Origin: Branchipolynoe longqiensis
Lineage: Eukaryota; Annelida; Polychaeta; Phyllodocida; Polynoidae
DNA: 64,000 nucleotides
Direction of reading: 5' to 3'
Assembly: GCA_030323885.1 (NCBI GenBank)
Contig: JASIRB010000504.1
Location: 1 to 64,000 of the forward strand
A program made the translations under genes and the position numbers. The notes beneath the pieces are model-generated. The model did not search any database. It worked only from the letters and a program-made list of their open reading frames with translations, and had not been told where the DNA came from. The number at the start of each line of letters is the position of its first letter. The stretch's first letter is position 1. Positions 54,001-62,880 of this stretch are shown here, in pieces.

Positions 54001-54921
54001 ACCAACGAACAAATCGTGACTGGTGTCGTCCTCCTGGTATGGTCGCGTCCATTCGTGCTGTTCGTCATGGTGCTGTATGTTGACTTCATTCACTGTCGAC
54101 TGTCTATTTGTATTACTTCTACACACTTTGACGAAATGTCCCACTTTTCCACAGCCTGTACACTGTTTGTCCTTAGCAGGACACCTACCACTGAAATGTA
54201 CGTATCCGCAATTCGGACACTTGATTTTCGCATTGTTTGACCCGTATTGTTGACGTTGCGATGCTCGTCTCCAAGGTGGCACACGACGTTGTGACGTCAT
54301 GCTAGAACTAATTCTTGATAACGCGTCGACGTTTTCATTCGAATCACTGTCTGCATTTCCAGTCAACAAACCTGCCTTGTGTTCACTAAGCCGACACATC
54401 GATATGCACAATTCCAATGTCAAGTTATGAGTCTGTAATAATCGATCTCTCAATACGTTGCTTTTCACTCCGCACACAATTCTGTCACAGAGTAACGAAT
54501 CTTCCAGTAACTCGTATTGACAGTGTGATATGCGGTTACGTAGCTCCCTAATGTAAGTGTCCATACTTTCGTGTGTCTGAAATAGGGAGTTAAACTGGTA
54601 ACGTACCACTGTTATGTTCGTCTTCCCTTCGCAATATACTTTAAATGCCTCAATCAGTACTGCAATTTTGTCTCGGTCCGCGGCTTCAATGTTGAGCGTT
54701 CTGTGGATTTTCTGCGCCTCTGGTCCAGCGACATGGAGAAAGACGCAACACTGTACTTTCTCCGTTTTCGCCGCTACTCCTGCTGCTACGGCGTAAATTT
54801 TGTATGAATCAATCCACTGGGTCCAGTTTAGAGTGAGGTTGCCTTCCAAGTCCAGTGGCAATGGGGGTTTTAATCCAGAGAGAGCCATCTCACTTGTCAG
54901 GCAAGCCACATCTGACACCAT
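51004..54921 (-). CDS. gag-pol polyprotein of the Ty3/gypsy element
   Basis: A single frame of 1305 codons. The first ATG overlaps the LTR end and primer site; the ATG at 54888 (MALSGLKPP) is the likelier start. Domains: gag (about 12-230), two zinc knuckles (CPNCGYVHFSGRC, CTGCGKVGHFVKVC; 235-267), protease DTGSEAN (336-342), RT with PFGIKTAGD and ITDD (608-611), RNase H from LQVDASKSG to DALSRAH (754-870), integrase with HHCC (969-1005) and a D-D-E triad at 1033, 1086 and 1122 with the classical 35-residue spacing, then a GPF-less C-terminus. No frameshift separates gag and pol. It encodes all functions for copy-and-paste movement. Confidence 0.95.
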   Translation of the reverse strand: MVSDVACLTSEMALSGLKPPLPLDLEGNLTLNWTQWIDSYKIYAVAAGVAAKTEKVQCCVFLHVAGPEAQKIHRTLNIEAADRDKIAVLIEAFKVYCEGKTNITVVRYQFNSLFQTHESMDTYIRELRNRISHCQYELLEDSLLCDRIVCGVKSNVLRDRLLQTHNLTLELCISMCRLSEHKAGLLTGNADSDSNENVDALSRISSSMTSQRRVPPWRRASQRQQYGSNNAKIKCPNCGYVHFSGRCPAKDKQCTGCGKVGHFVKVCRSNTNRQSTVNEVNIQHHDEQHEWTRPYQEDDTSHDLFVGALQDNNDEKEDLWYADIVVNNTIIKFKLDTGSEANIVPRRIYDQMDNVTMTPTRCHLITYAGHRIKPHGEVFATVRGHGLKFQVTDEGSPILGKSACVALNLITRLDSINTVAYSTTSSDKLVNMYSDVFKGLGRIKVNAHIHVDNNVAPVVDAPRRIPHAIINDVRQELNRMLDLKVIVEQNEPTPWVNSITIVRKPGKIRICLDPTKLNKAILRGPYPTRTIEEVVANTSGAEYFSVIDANSGYWQIELDDESSKLCTFNTPWGRYRYTRLPFGIKTAGDIFIQEMNNILGDLDGVNVITDDILVYGKDIQEHNIRLKSVLDRARKFDLRLNPKKSKICKRQVNYVGHLITSNGLLPSKERVQAIIDMPTPTDKKAVQRFLGMVGYVNKFIPNMAELAKPLRIILTKDVAWHWQEEQIYAFDKLKELLTRAPVLKFFDVKKDIVLQVDASKSGLGATLFQENRPVAMASKALDNTQTNYAVIEKELLAICFGCRKFHEYIYGKEVTIQTDHKPLVAIMNKPIHTLSARMQRMRMRLQNYNLQVIHVKGTLMYFADALSRAHTTLTTPNNLFDTDITVAAIDMEVNNIAKVRQELDKDKTLQQVVLLAKHGWPKSSAGLSQSVKPFFTYRNDITIQDDVLLKDNRIIIPKTMQRDMLNKIHESHLGIVKCKQLARDNVFWPGISNQIEDKVSQCQLCQEYRHKQHSEPLMSHDITCIPYYKLGVDLFTVNKVNFLLVIDYYTKFPEIVELTSTTSQAIIRNLKQMFCRYGIPNTVVSDNGPQFNSAEYLQFAHNYGFTPKFTNPMFPQSNGQVERYVQTVKLMIKKSLLDGKDANIALLNYRNTTIQGLGASPAQLLMSRKLRTRLPILETHLKPSCKYTNNTEIRRIQQNQKKYFDTRAGHEHHKLHTGDEVRYLHHKGGWASGRIVETNTPGPRDYTMVNKQNNIIRRNRKHIFVSHKGDTHPIRPELNTNTHQYTTRYGRVVRPIQRLGINDQS
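54904..54920 (-). promoter_or_regulatory. primer-binding site of the gypsy element
   Basis: Directly after the 5' LTR the element strand reads TGGTGTCAGATGTGGCT. The first ten bases complement the 3' end of tRNA-Leu (...TGACACCA), the primer type used by several molluscan gypsy elements. Confidence 0.65.
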
Positions 54922-55047
54922 GTAATATACGAGTCGACACGGAGAGATCTAGTTCATGACTGGCGTTTATTCATCGTCCGTTGTCCCTGGTTACATTCCA
55001 TACCATGCTGGTTATCTGCGTGTCCCGGTTCGCCTACATACATTACA
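54921..55047 (-). repeat. 5' LTR of the gypsy element
   Basis: 127 bp, identical by eye to the 3' LTR. The gag ATG nearest to it overlaps its last base. Confidence 0.95.
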
Positions 55048-55287
55048 CTCGGGTGTTTTTGAGCATATGCGGAACCTACGAGGAGCATATTAGGAGCGTA
55101 TGAGAGCATACTGAGACATTTTTTGACGGTTTTGATTGGCATGTGGAGCGTATGAGGAGCGTATGATTATCTTAGGAACGTATGAGGAGCATATGAGGAG
55201 CGTATGAGGAGCGTATGCGAAGCGTACACGAAGCGTATGCGAGACCTATGTTATCTCTCCGCGGTCCGCCGCCAGGTGGCTCCTGGG

Positions 55288-55295
55288 TATATATA
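55288..55295 (+). promoter_or_regulatory. TATA box of the Harbinger accessory gene
   Basis: TATATATA 35-42 bp before the ATG at 55330, giving a very short leader. It directly follows the GCGTATG-repeat region, so transposase binding there could affect transcription. Confidence 0.65.
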
Positions 55296-55329
55296 GCCTG
55301 GAGCAACAGTCTCCCCTCACTCTGCCACC

Positions 55330-56967
55330 ATGCCTGCTAAGAGGAACACCGCTGCTGCTGCTGCTTCTGCTTCTGCTACTGCTACTACTACTACACATAC
55401 TACTGCTACTACACCGGCCTCCAGAGCTGCTGTAACTACAGGAGGAGGACTAGGCCGTAGGGGAGGCAGAAAGAGGCAAACTTTGCAATGCTCTCCATCA
55501 CCACTCTCCAGAACACCACTATCCACTGGAGGAGCTGGAGATGGAAGCTGGGACGGAGCCACTGACCTGACTGAGCGGGAGGAGTGGATCCTGCGCAAGT
55601 TCGGGTTCCTGCAGTCCATCGTCCGTCACCGACCGGAGCCCTGCAGGAGTGTAAGTACATAATCTTTTATCATTCTGACAAGTGCGGCCGTTAGTATTCT
55701 TGTAAAACCGCTCGTATTCTAATTTTGTTATGTTATGCTTTTGTTGTATTTATGTAAATATTCGAGTTATTTGTTAAATGTTATTTATTTCTTTAATGTT
55801 GAGTTGTTGTGTTGTTGTTCTTAAATCGAGATATTGACAATAGATGTATCGAGATATAATCGTTATAAATCCATGTTTGCATTTAACGTTAATTATTTTT
55901 GCTTTAAATATTTTTGTTTTAGTGTTGACTTGTCGTGTCTTTTGTCAAAATATAGATTTGCGTTCATGTTACTTATGTTATTTTATGATTTTGTCTTGCA
56001 GTTGGCCGCTCCTGTCGTGGCTCCGCAGGTCGATGTCAGTGTGGATGATAATGTGCCGACTGATGTGGAGGTGGCGATTGACGAGGAGCTTCCACCCACT
56101 CCCCCCACTACATTCCGAGAGCGGGGAAAGGGGAGAGGGAAGCGATCTGCCCCAGTCGACGAGAACCTCCTCACTGCCATCCACAAGAGGTTCGACGAGT
56201 CTGGGGACATCCTCAAGGTGACGACGGTGAAGAAGTGTGTGGCATTCGCCAACTATGTGCGGGACATGATCCTCATGATGCCGGAGGAGCGGTTTGTGTC
56301 AATTTGCGGTCCACTCAACCACATGGTGTCGCACCATCTGGAGGAGGAGGAAGGAACATTCGTGGCCCCGGTGGTTCGTGTGGCTGCTCCTGCTCCTGCA
56401 CCTGCTCCTGCACCTGCTCCTGTGTCTGCAAGTGAGGCATACCAGCCTCAACCCCACCAGTGGACTCACCAGCCAACACCGGCATCACCATGGGCTTGAC
56501 AGACACAGGAGTATGTGCAGTGCTATATGGGGCAGCCGCACATACATCATCAGCCACAGACTCTGCTGCCTCTGCCAAGTCTTCCGCCTCAGCATGTACT
56601 CCAACCTCTGTGGGTCACGAGGCGGCCGCAGCTCCGCTGGTGGTACGGCCGTCACTGCCGCACACTCCTGGACAACTCCGGACACTAGGGATGGCAGGGC
56701 ATATGAGGGGCTCCCGGAGTCGTGGTGCGCGTGGGTGCTCCGGCCACTGTGGGTGCGGCATGGCCGGCGACTTCCACTGCCGCAGACGTCGCGACTCCGA
56801 CACGCGGCGACCCCACCCAAGTGAACTTGTCTGAGTCGGCCAGCCCAGACGGACTATTGAACTTGTCGGGGCTGTCGGGCACGTTGGGGGCCAACTTGGA
56901 CCTATTCCCCTCATCAGCCACACGTTCGCCAGCTGATGCCACTTCAAATGGCAAGGGAGAGAAGTGA
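55330..56967 (+). CDS. Harbinger accessory protein gene (two exons), frame disrupted at the 3' end
   Basis: The ATG has a strong context (GCCACCATGC). Exon 1 (55330-55650) has an Ala/Thr-rich start and ends ...RRGGRKRQ... then WILRKFGFLQSI; a GTAAGT donor at 55651 and a TTGTCTTGCAG acceptor ending at 56001 give a 351-bp phase-0 intron. Exon 2 encodes an acidic linker, a helical domain (ENLLTAIHKRFDESGDILKV...FANYVRDMI; about 56160-56280) and Pro/Ala/Gln-rich repeats, to a TGA at 56497. The same frame stays coding-like, with further stops near 56690-56705, until a stop at 56965, so the tail is probably damaged. Harbinger elements pair the transposase with a DNA-binding partner (often MYB/SANT or MADF); I see no clear SANT triad, so the type is open. 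Confidence 0.6.
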
Positions 56968-56999
56968 ATGTAAATATGTGTAGGTATGTAGTCTTAGTT

Positions 57000-57269
57000 T
57001 TTATTTATCTTTGTACATTTGTATGTATATAGGTATATATATTGTATGCATATATATTGTTTGTACATTTTTATGTATATATGTAAATATGTGTCAAGAT
57101 GTGTAAATAAATAAATAAATATAGTGTAAATTTGAATTTGTGTGTCCACATTCAGTAAAGGCATGCCATCATTTAATTGTTATACATTAAAGTACAATTA
57201 AAATTTAAATTAAAACAAAAATAACAACGGAAAATTTAAAATATTTATAATAAATATTAAGGACACAAG
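57000..57269. other. AT-rich spacer between convergent Harbinger genes
   Basis: TATGTATATA-like runs and several AATAAA/AATAAATAAATA signals (57108-57121) that may end transcripts of the accessory gene. Confidence 0.5.
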
Positions 57270-57545
57270 TCCCTACCCTATCTTTCTCCTTCCCCTTTCT
57301 CCCTCCCCTCCCTCCTCCCTCTCTCTATATCTCTTCCTCCCTCTCTATCTATCTCTCTTCCTCCCTCTCTCTATCTCTCTTCCTTCCTCTCTCTATCTCT
57401 CTTCCTCCCTCTCTCCGTCTATCTCTCTTCCTCTCTCTCTATCTCTCTTCCTCCCTCTCTCTCTCTTGCTCTCTCTCCCCCTCCCTCCCTCTATCTCTTC
57501 TCCCCCTCCCTCTAACTCGTCTCCCCCTTTCTGTCCCTGTATCAC
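57270..57545. repeat. CT-rich microsatellite (CTCT/CCCTCC/TATC mix)
   Basis: A polypyrimidine tract of about 270 bp made of CTCTCTATCT, CTTCCTCC and CCCTCC repeats. It lies between the convergent genes of the Harbinger element. Confidence 0.95.
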
Positions 57546-58019
57546 TCTATTTTTCCCTGTGTTCTTAGTATGTATGTAAAAGATTAATTCATGTAAAAAG
57601 AGAGGAGATTCATTACAATTACATTAACTAGATGACTTTAAATTAGGGAGCGAAAGAACATAACAGACATGTACAATTCTGTTTTCATATCTATAAAATG
57701 ATATCGTTTATTTTACTAGACATATAAACATATTAGCATCTCATATAACAGGAGACATGTCACAACATCACAGACATGTAAATAAGGATAACAGTACAGT
57801 GTCAAGAAAAGCACATAAGTTTGCAAAAACAGTACACAGACACAGCGCATACAGACTGATAAAATGTTTTGTCAGATCATCCTGTCTTGCCATGACAGTG
57901 CTCCGGCGGGTGAGGTGACCCAGTCTTTAATTAGATTTCGCTGTTCCTTTCCTAGCTTGGACACGGTGTTGGGGTTAACTAACAGGTAGAACGTCAATGT
58001 CAGGAAGGTTGTGGCCCTC
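57546..58019. other. spacer, nothing recognised
   Basis: No gene; probably the 3' untranslated region of the transposase transcript on the minus strand. Confidence 0.45.
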
Positions 58020-59181
58020 TCACCAAGCTCCAGGCACAAAGTTGTTGTTGGCTGTCTCGGGACGATCCAGCTGCATGTTCTGTAGCGCTGGGTAGCGTGT
58101 CCTCATGAGGTTGTGCAGAACAATGCACGCCTTGACGATGATCTTCACGTTAGAGGGGTGGTGCTGCATAGTCATCAGCAGCACTTGGAAGTGGTTGGCT
58201 AGAATGCCAAAGGCATTCTCCACCACTCTCCTAGCTCGGGAAAGCCGGTAGTTGAAGAGTCGCTTGTCATTGTTCAAGCCCCTCTTACCGTATGGCTTCA
58301 TCATGGTCGGCCGCAGGGCAAAGGCGTCGTCACCGATCAGAAAATCCGGCACAGGCTTCTGGTCGTCGACAAGCGGTTCAGGGTTCGGAAAGCTGATGGT
58401 GCCACCTTTAGTGCCCGCCTTCAGTGCGGAGTCGTTGTAAATCTGGGCATCGGACGCGGAGCCCAAACCGCCAATATCTGGCCAGATAAATTTGTAATCC
58501 GCATCTACAAGTGCCAACAGGACCACGGAGTAAAAGCCCATTGTAGTTGTAGTAGATCGACCCACTGTTTGGAGAGCACCGGCAGGCGATGTGCTTCCCA
58601 TCCAGAGTGCCACAGGTATGGGGGAAGTTCCACCTCTCTGAAAAGAGGTCCGCGATGGCACGCCACCCTTCTGGAGTCGGCGGACACGTCATGACCTCGG
58701 TCATGTACTCGTCGACGATGGCCTGACAGACTTCACGCACTATCAGCGACTGTGTGTTGTGGGGCACCCTCCACCCGAACTTCATGGAGGAGTATTTTGT
58801 GCCAGATGCCAGGTGCAGCAGAGTAAGTGCTATTTTCAGTGCCGGCTCGAGCGGCACCCTGAAGGTGGTCCGTTTTTTGGCGATCCTCAGTGCCACTCGC
58901 GCCACAATCTCGTCAAACAACTAGGGAGGCAGCCGCATGAAGTTCACAAACGATGTGGTGTCCTCGCTGCGGAGCACGACCATCAGCTTGTCGAACAAGC
59001 CAAACTGTGGCCGCCTCCCAATCCAGGGTCTGACCCACACTGATCGTCGCCGCCGCTCCCTCCTCCTTCTGTTCTGGATACGGGATGCCAGAAGAACCAT
59101 GAGGTATAGGCCAAGCTCATGGTGATAAAGGGCAACTCTGTAGAAAAGCTGGAACTGTACTTGCAGTGCCTGGACATCCAT
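58020..59181 (-). pseudogene. PIF/Harbinger transposase (DDE_Tnp_4 type)
   Basis: Start ATG taken at 59181. The N-terminal part has a basic run (NRRRRERRRRSV) and the LFDKL...FVNFMRLPP block. A TAG at 58921-58923 interrupts the frame just before LFDEIVARVALRIAKK. The catalytic core follows: TLDGKHIACRCSPNSGS (first Asp), VDADYKFIWPDIGG (second Asp), PDFLIGDDAFALRP and SRARRVVENAFGI (Glu). A frame change near 58540-58560 breaks the gene again. The protein would cut and paste the element at TTA sites. Two lesions mean this copy is not functional, or its TAG is misread; the rest of the domain is very well preserved. Confidence 0.9.
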
Positions 59182-59228
59182 CCTGTATGAGCAGCAGAGC
59201 AGGAATGACCGAAGAAGGCATGCGTCGC

Positions 59229-59237
59229 CTTTATATA
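59229..59237 (-). promoter_or_regulatory. TATA box of the Harbinger transposase
   Basis: On the minus strand TATATAAAG lies about 50 bp before the ATG at 59181, a mirror of the accessory gene promoter at 55288. Confidence 0.65.
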
Positions 59238-59259
59238 CCGAGACCATAGGTCGGGCATA

Positions 59260-59720
59260 CGCTGGCATACGCTACTCATACGCTTTGCATATGCTACGAA
59301 TACACTCCCATACGCAACTCGTAGGTTCTGCGTACGCTGCATATGCCCGAGATACGCCTGAGATATGCCAGTGACGGAAGTTGAGCGTACGAGTAGTGTA
59401 CGCCAGCGTACCCCTAGCATACGCCGGTGTACCCCTAGCATACGAGGAGCATATGCCGGCGTATGAGAAGTGTATGAGTAGCGTATGAACCATACGTCCC
59501 CGTAGGTCGAGATCTTTTGAGCATGCAAAAAAAAATTTGGACGGACGGACGGGAGAAAGCGTATGGTGGCGTACAATGGCATAAGCCAGCATAGGCCGGC
59601 ACATGATGGCCTATGCGTAGCGTATGCGTAGCGTACGCGTAGCATACACATAGCGTATGCATAGCATACGGCAGCGTATGGCGGCATATGCCGACGTATA
59701 TGACGTAAAGCACCTACGCC
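59260..59720. repeat. right subterminal GCGTATG/CATACGC repeat region of Harbinger
   Basis: Dozens of heptamer-like GCGTATG, GCATACG and GCGTACG motifs, in both orientations. The long minus-strand frames here (59687-58983 etc.) are products of this repetition (AYA-rich) and not genes. Confidence 0.85.
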
Positions 59721-59886
59721 GCCGTACGCTCCTGCAAAAAACCCTAATGTGACAGCCCCTTTACTAAAAATAAAACATCAGCGAACCTACCCTGTCCCCA
59801 CCTAGGTCTGATTTTATATTTGTTGTTTATACTCGAGTAATATTTTTGTATCTTATCCTTAGGTGTGGGTAGGGTGGGCCCCTGAT

Positions 59887-59963
59887 CCTTACCTTCGTAT
59901 CCGTAGATTCGTAAGAATCTTAGTATTACTTGAACTTCCAGGTAAGTCTAGTTTTACTAAAAT
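59887..59963. repeat. 77-bp arm, inverted copy at 49527-49603
   Basis: Partner of the arm on the left of the Harbinger element. It lies at the left edge of the DIRS1-like element whose genes run on the minus strand from 60.8 kb rightward, so it may be part of its terminal repeat. Confidence 0.85.
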
Positions 59964-60315
59964 ATTCTTATTTCATCTTCCGGATACCGGAAGTTAAGTA
60001 TCCGGGAAGAGTCTTGGTAGCATGGCTTTTTATTGCCCGACTTCTCCTCCGTTACTTCCTTCCTTCCTTCCCTTCTTCTTCTCTTGTACTTCTATTCAAC
60101 AACAATTCTTGTCTTTCGACGTTAGACATTGCTTCAACAGTTCTATTCACACGGAATCAAGTTCCAGTCCCAAGATTCACAGTTTCTGTGCCTATGGCTT
60201 TATTACCACATTAATCACATGTCAATCAGTATATTTTAAATACTTGAATTATTTATATATTCGTTAACAAACAGGCTTCTTAACTCCTTCTATTGTTTCC
60301 ATCTGCTCCAGATTT
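59964..60315. other. probable terminal region of the DIRS1-like element
   Basis: Mixed sequence with TTCCTTCC runs. No gene; position suggests it is the 3' terminal part of the minus-strand DIRS1-like element. Confidence 0.35.
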
Positions 60316-60562
60316 GTTGAGCATGCAAGAAAAAATTTGGACGGACGGACGGGAGAAAGCGTATGGCGGCGTACAACGGCATAAGCCAGCATAGGCCGGC
60401 ACATGATGGCCTATACGTAGCGTATGCGTAGCATATGCGTAGCGTATGCATAGCATATGCATAGCATACGGCGGCGTATGGCGGCGTATGCCGACGTATA
60501 TGACGTAAAGCACCTACGCCGCCGTACGCGAATATGACGTAAAGCACCTATGCCGCCGTACG
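60316..60562. mobile_element. second Harbinger end fragment
   Basis: From TTGAGCATGC onward this matches the right subterminal region 59515-59730 of the Harbinger element at high similarity, including GGACGGACGGACGGGAGAAA. It lacks the terminal AGGGGCTGTCAC, and the last 30 bp (ATGACGTAAAGCACCTA...) are repeated twice. Confidence 0.75.
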
Positions 60563-60883
60563 CGTATTGACGCGTGCCACAGTTGCGCCGGCCAGTCTGG
60601 AGCCACCGCTATCGCCTGGGCCGATCCCTGCTGATCTTTCTTACGACCCTCGGTATTAGGCTGAATGGTGGAAAACAATATATGAACATATTTTCCCACT
60701 TGAATGAAAATGCATCTGTCTTCCAATTATCTGGTTCTGGCTACCAGCTTACATACTTTCCCATTCAGTCTTGATGCAAACACATCTATCTCTGGGGTTC
60801 CCCACTTGTTACAGATTTCTTCGAAAATGTCTTCACTTAAGTTTTATGGATCTCAAGTCTGCTCAAATATTGTCTACTCCTGT
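60563..60883. repeat. partial duplicate of the DIRS1-like RNase H/recombinase junction
   Basis: Matches 61954-62300 in direct orientation at about 95 per cent identity, with a 27-bp gap near 60842. It interrupts the end of the recombinase gene region. Confidence 0.85.
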
Positions 60884-62117
60884 TTCTTTGAACCTCTCCT
60901 GGGTCTTCAATTGTTTTATGATAGTACCTCACGAAGCTCTTACTGTCCCGCCAGGAAGCGTTACGCATAATGGCATTCAAGCTTGCTCCTAGCGCTTTTG
61001 CTGACGATGCCGAAGCTCCTATAATACTGTGACCCTTGTATTTATCCGTATTAATACCTGCCAGGTTCATCTCACTTAGTGTCCACCTAGCCAGTGTTGC
61101 TCTACTTATGGGTCCATGTGGCCCAATATACGAAAACAGTAATTGTTTATTCTGCTTCCTTATCGTTGCCACTCTTAATAAATACTTTTTAACAGTCCTT
61201 ACTACACACAGTCTTCATTCTTCAGTGTAATTGTGGAATCTTATAGAGTCCAATGGTTGACCCAACTGATTATGTTTTAACAATGTTTTCATCTTAAACA
61301 CCACTGAGCTTTCCTCAAACCTCATTCTGTCTATCGACAAACTTAAAATCTTTTGCCCTCTTTGTGACGAAACTAATAACAATAACAACGTTAATTTATA
61401 TGATAATAATTTCAGATTCAGTGCCGAATTCTTCCCTAATTTCTTAATCCAGTCTAGTACTATGTTTACACTCCAGTAACTATCATATCTAGCTTGTGGA
61501 GGTCTCCGCTTGTGGCAACTTTTGTAAAACTACCTGACTAAATAATGTTCCCCAATGGTGCACCCATCTCTTCTAGGCAAAATCACGCTCAATGCACATC
61601 TGGCCATGTTTATCGCTCCATAACCTACTCCCGTTTCAAAATACATCCTTAAATATTTCAGAACTTCTGCCATCTTAGGGGTTAATACACTGACTCCTCT
61701 CTCTATGGCCCAAAGTGCCCATATATTAATATGCGTCATATATCCTTTCCTCATCGATTTCCTCCATATGTCTTGAAAATAACGCAATGTCTTATTATCT
61801 ATGTCAAACCCTTCCAATGTCCTAGCTAAAAGAGGTACGCCTTTAATTTTATATCTTCTAGATTTTGCCGTACCCCCTCGCCACTTGGGTTGCCTGCTCC
61901 ACTCAGGTTGCCAACTTGCCTTGGGAACGCCATCTCTTCCTTTGCTTCCAGTCGTATTAACGCGTGTCACAGTTGCGCCAGCCAGTCTGGAGCCACCGCT
62001 ATCGCCTTGGGCCGATCCCTGCTGATCTTTCTTACGACCCTCGGTATTAGACTGAATGGTGAAAAACAATATATGAACATATTTTCCCACTTGAATGAAA
62101 ACGCATCTGTCTTCCAA
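60884..62117 (-). pseudogene. tyrosine recombinase of the DIRS1-like element
   Basis: The frame from 62117 starts in a linker after RNase H and contains the helical core-binding domain (TLRYFQDIWRKSMRKGY...INIWALWAIERG), stopping at 61530. Coding continues in shifted frames through about 61500-61230 and the catalytic part 61172-60884 has YIGPHGPISRATLARWTL, then GHSIIGASASSAKALG and ASWRDSKSFVRYYHK with the tyrosine. The box should read H-x-x-R; here it is HSII, so the catalytic Arg is lost. With several stops, this recombinase is inactive. Confidence 0.7.
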
Positions 62118-62880
62118 TTATCTGGTTCTGGCTACCAGCTTACATACTTTCCCATTCAGTCTTGATGCAAACACATCTATCTCTGGGGTTCCCCACTTGT
62201 TACAGATTTCTTCGAAAATGTCTTCACTTAAGCTCCATTCTAGCTGATCCCTGAATTTTCTGGATCTCAAGTCTGCTAAAATATTGTCTACTCCTGGAAT
62301 ATGAGTAATAGACAGCCAATTCCCATCTTCCTGTGACCCTTCCCATATCCTAATTGTTTCAATCAAACAATCTTCTGACTTGGTTCCTCCCGTGTTTTTT
62401 TACATACGCTAGTGCTGTTGTATTGTCTGTTGTTACTCTTATATGTATATTTTCATACCTACATAAACTCTTTAATCCAAAATAGATTGCTCTCATTTCT
62501 AGCACATTTTTGTGCATTAACTCATCTGGGTGCCAATGTCCACCCGTCTCCCCTGTCTCCGTATGAGCTCCACAGCCTGCATGTGATGCATCTGTGAATA
62601 GTTCCATCTGTGGATCCTCCCTTCTGATCTTCTTACAATTGTGTATGTTCTCACACCACCAGCTTATGTCTGCCATACCTTCCTGCGAAATCCACATGTC
62701 ACTCTCAAAATAACCCTTGCTCCTCTTCAGGGCCTTAATCTTATCTCTTTCAATACTCTTGAAGTGTACACCTGCATACTCTACTCCCTGCTTGTAAGCT
62801 ACCATGAGACCTACCAGCCCCGCTATTGTTCTAATCTTGTGTGTTCTTTCCCCTAGAACTTCTCCTATGACCTCTAGCAT
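62118..62880 (-). pseudogene. RNase H of the DIRS1-like element
   Basis: The frame from 62880 contains MELFTDASHAGCGAH (catalytic Asp), LEMRAIYFGL (Glu) and RVTTDNTTALAYVKK (Asp). A frame change near 62362 leads to IPGVDNILADLRSRKF (the last Asp region), then a linker toward the recombinase. A further frame change near 62881 separates it from the RT. In the intact element RT and RNase H form one protein. Confidence 0.75.

Larger units (their letters stand above)
49783..55047 (-). mobile_element. intact Ty3/gypsy LTR retrotransposon (5.27 kb)
   Basis: Two 127-bp LTRs (49783-49909, 54921-55047) that look identical, TG...CA ends (TGTAATATAC...ACATTACA), and a perfect CTCGG target duplication (49778-49782, 55048-55052) delimit a complete insertion into the left subterminal region of the Harbinger element. 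A tRNA-Leu-like primer site follows the 5' LTR. One gag-pol frame fills most of the interior. RT and integrase features place it with the mag/C-clade type elements that include clam Steamer; that placement is an inference. Identical LTRs argue for a recent insertion. Confidence 0.95.
49676..59760. mobile_element. PIF/Harbinger transposon (two genes), interrupted by a gypsy element
   Basis: Left end AGGCCCTGTCACATTACGG (49676) and right end, inverted, AGGGGCTGTCACATTAGGG (59760) are flanked by TTA on both sides (49673-49675, 59761-59763), the standard Harbinger target duplication. Without the gypsy insertion (5270 bp with its duplication) it is about 4.8 kb. It holds a plus-strand spliced accessory gene (55330) and a minus-strand DDE transposase (59181-58020) facing each other. 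Both subterminal regions are packed with GCGTATG-like motifs (55060-55250 and 59260-59720) that match the inner part of the inverted ends. Confidence 0.92.

Noticed and set aside
59260..59720. Long minus-strand frames rich in Tyr and Ala (up to 234 codons)
   Set aside because: They arise from translating the repeated GCGTATG/CATACGC motifs and have no domain.
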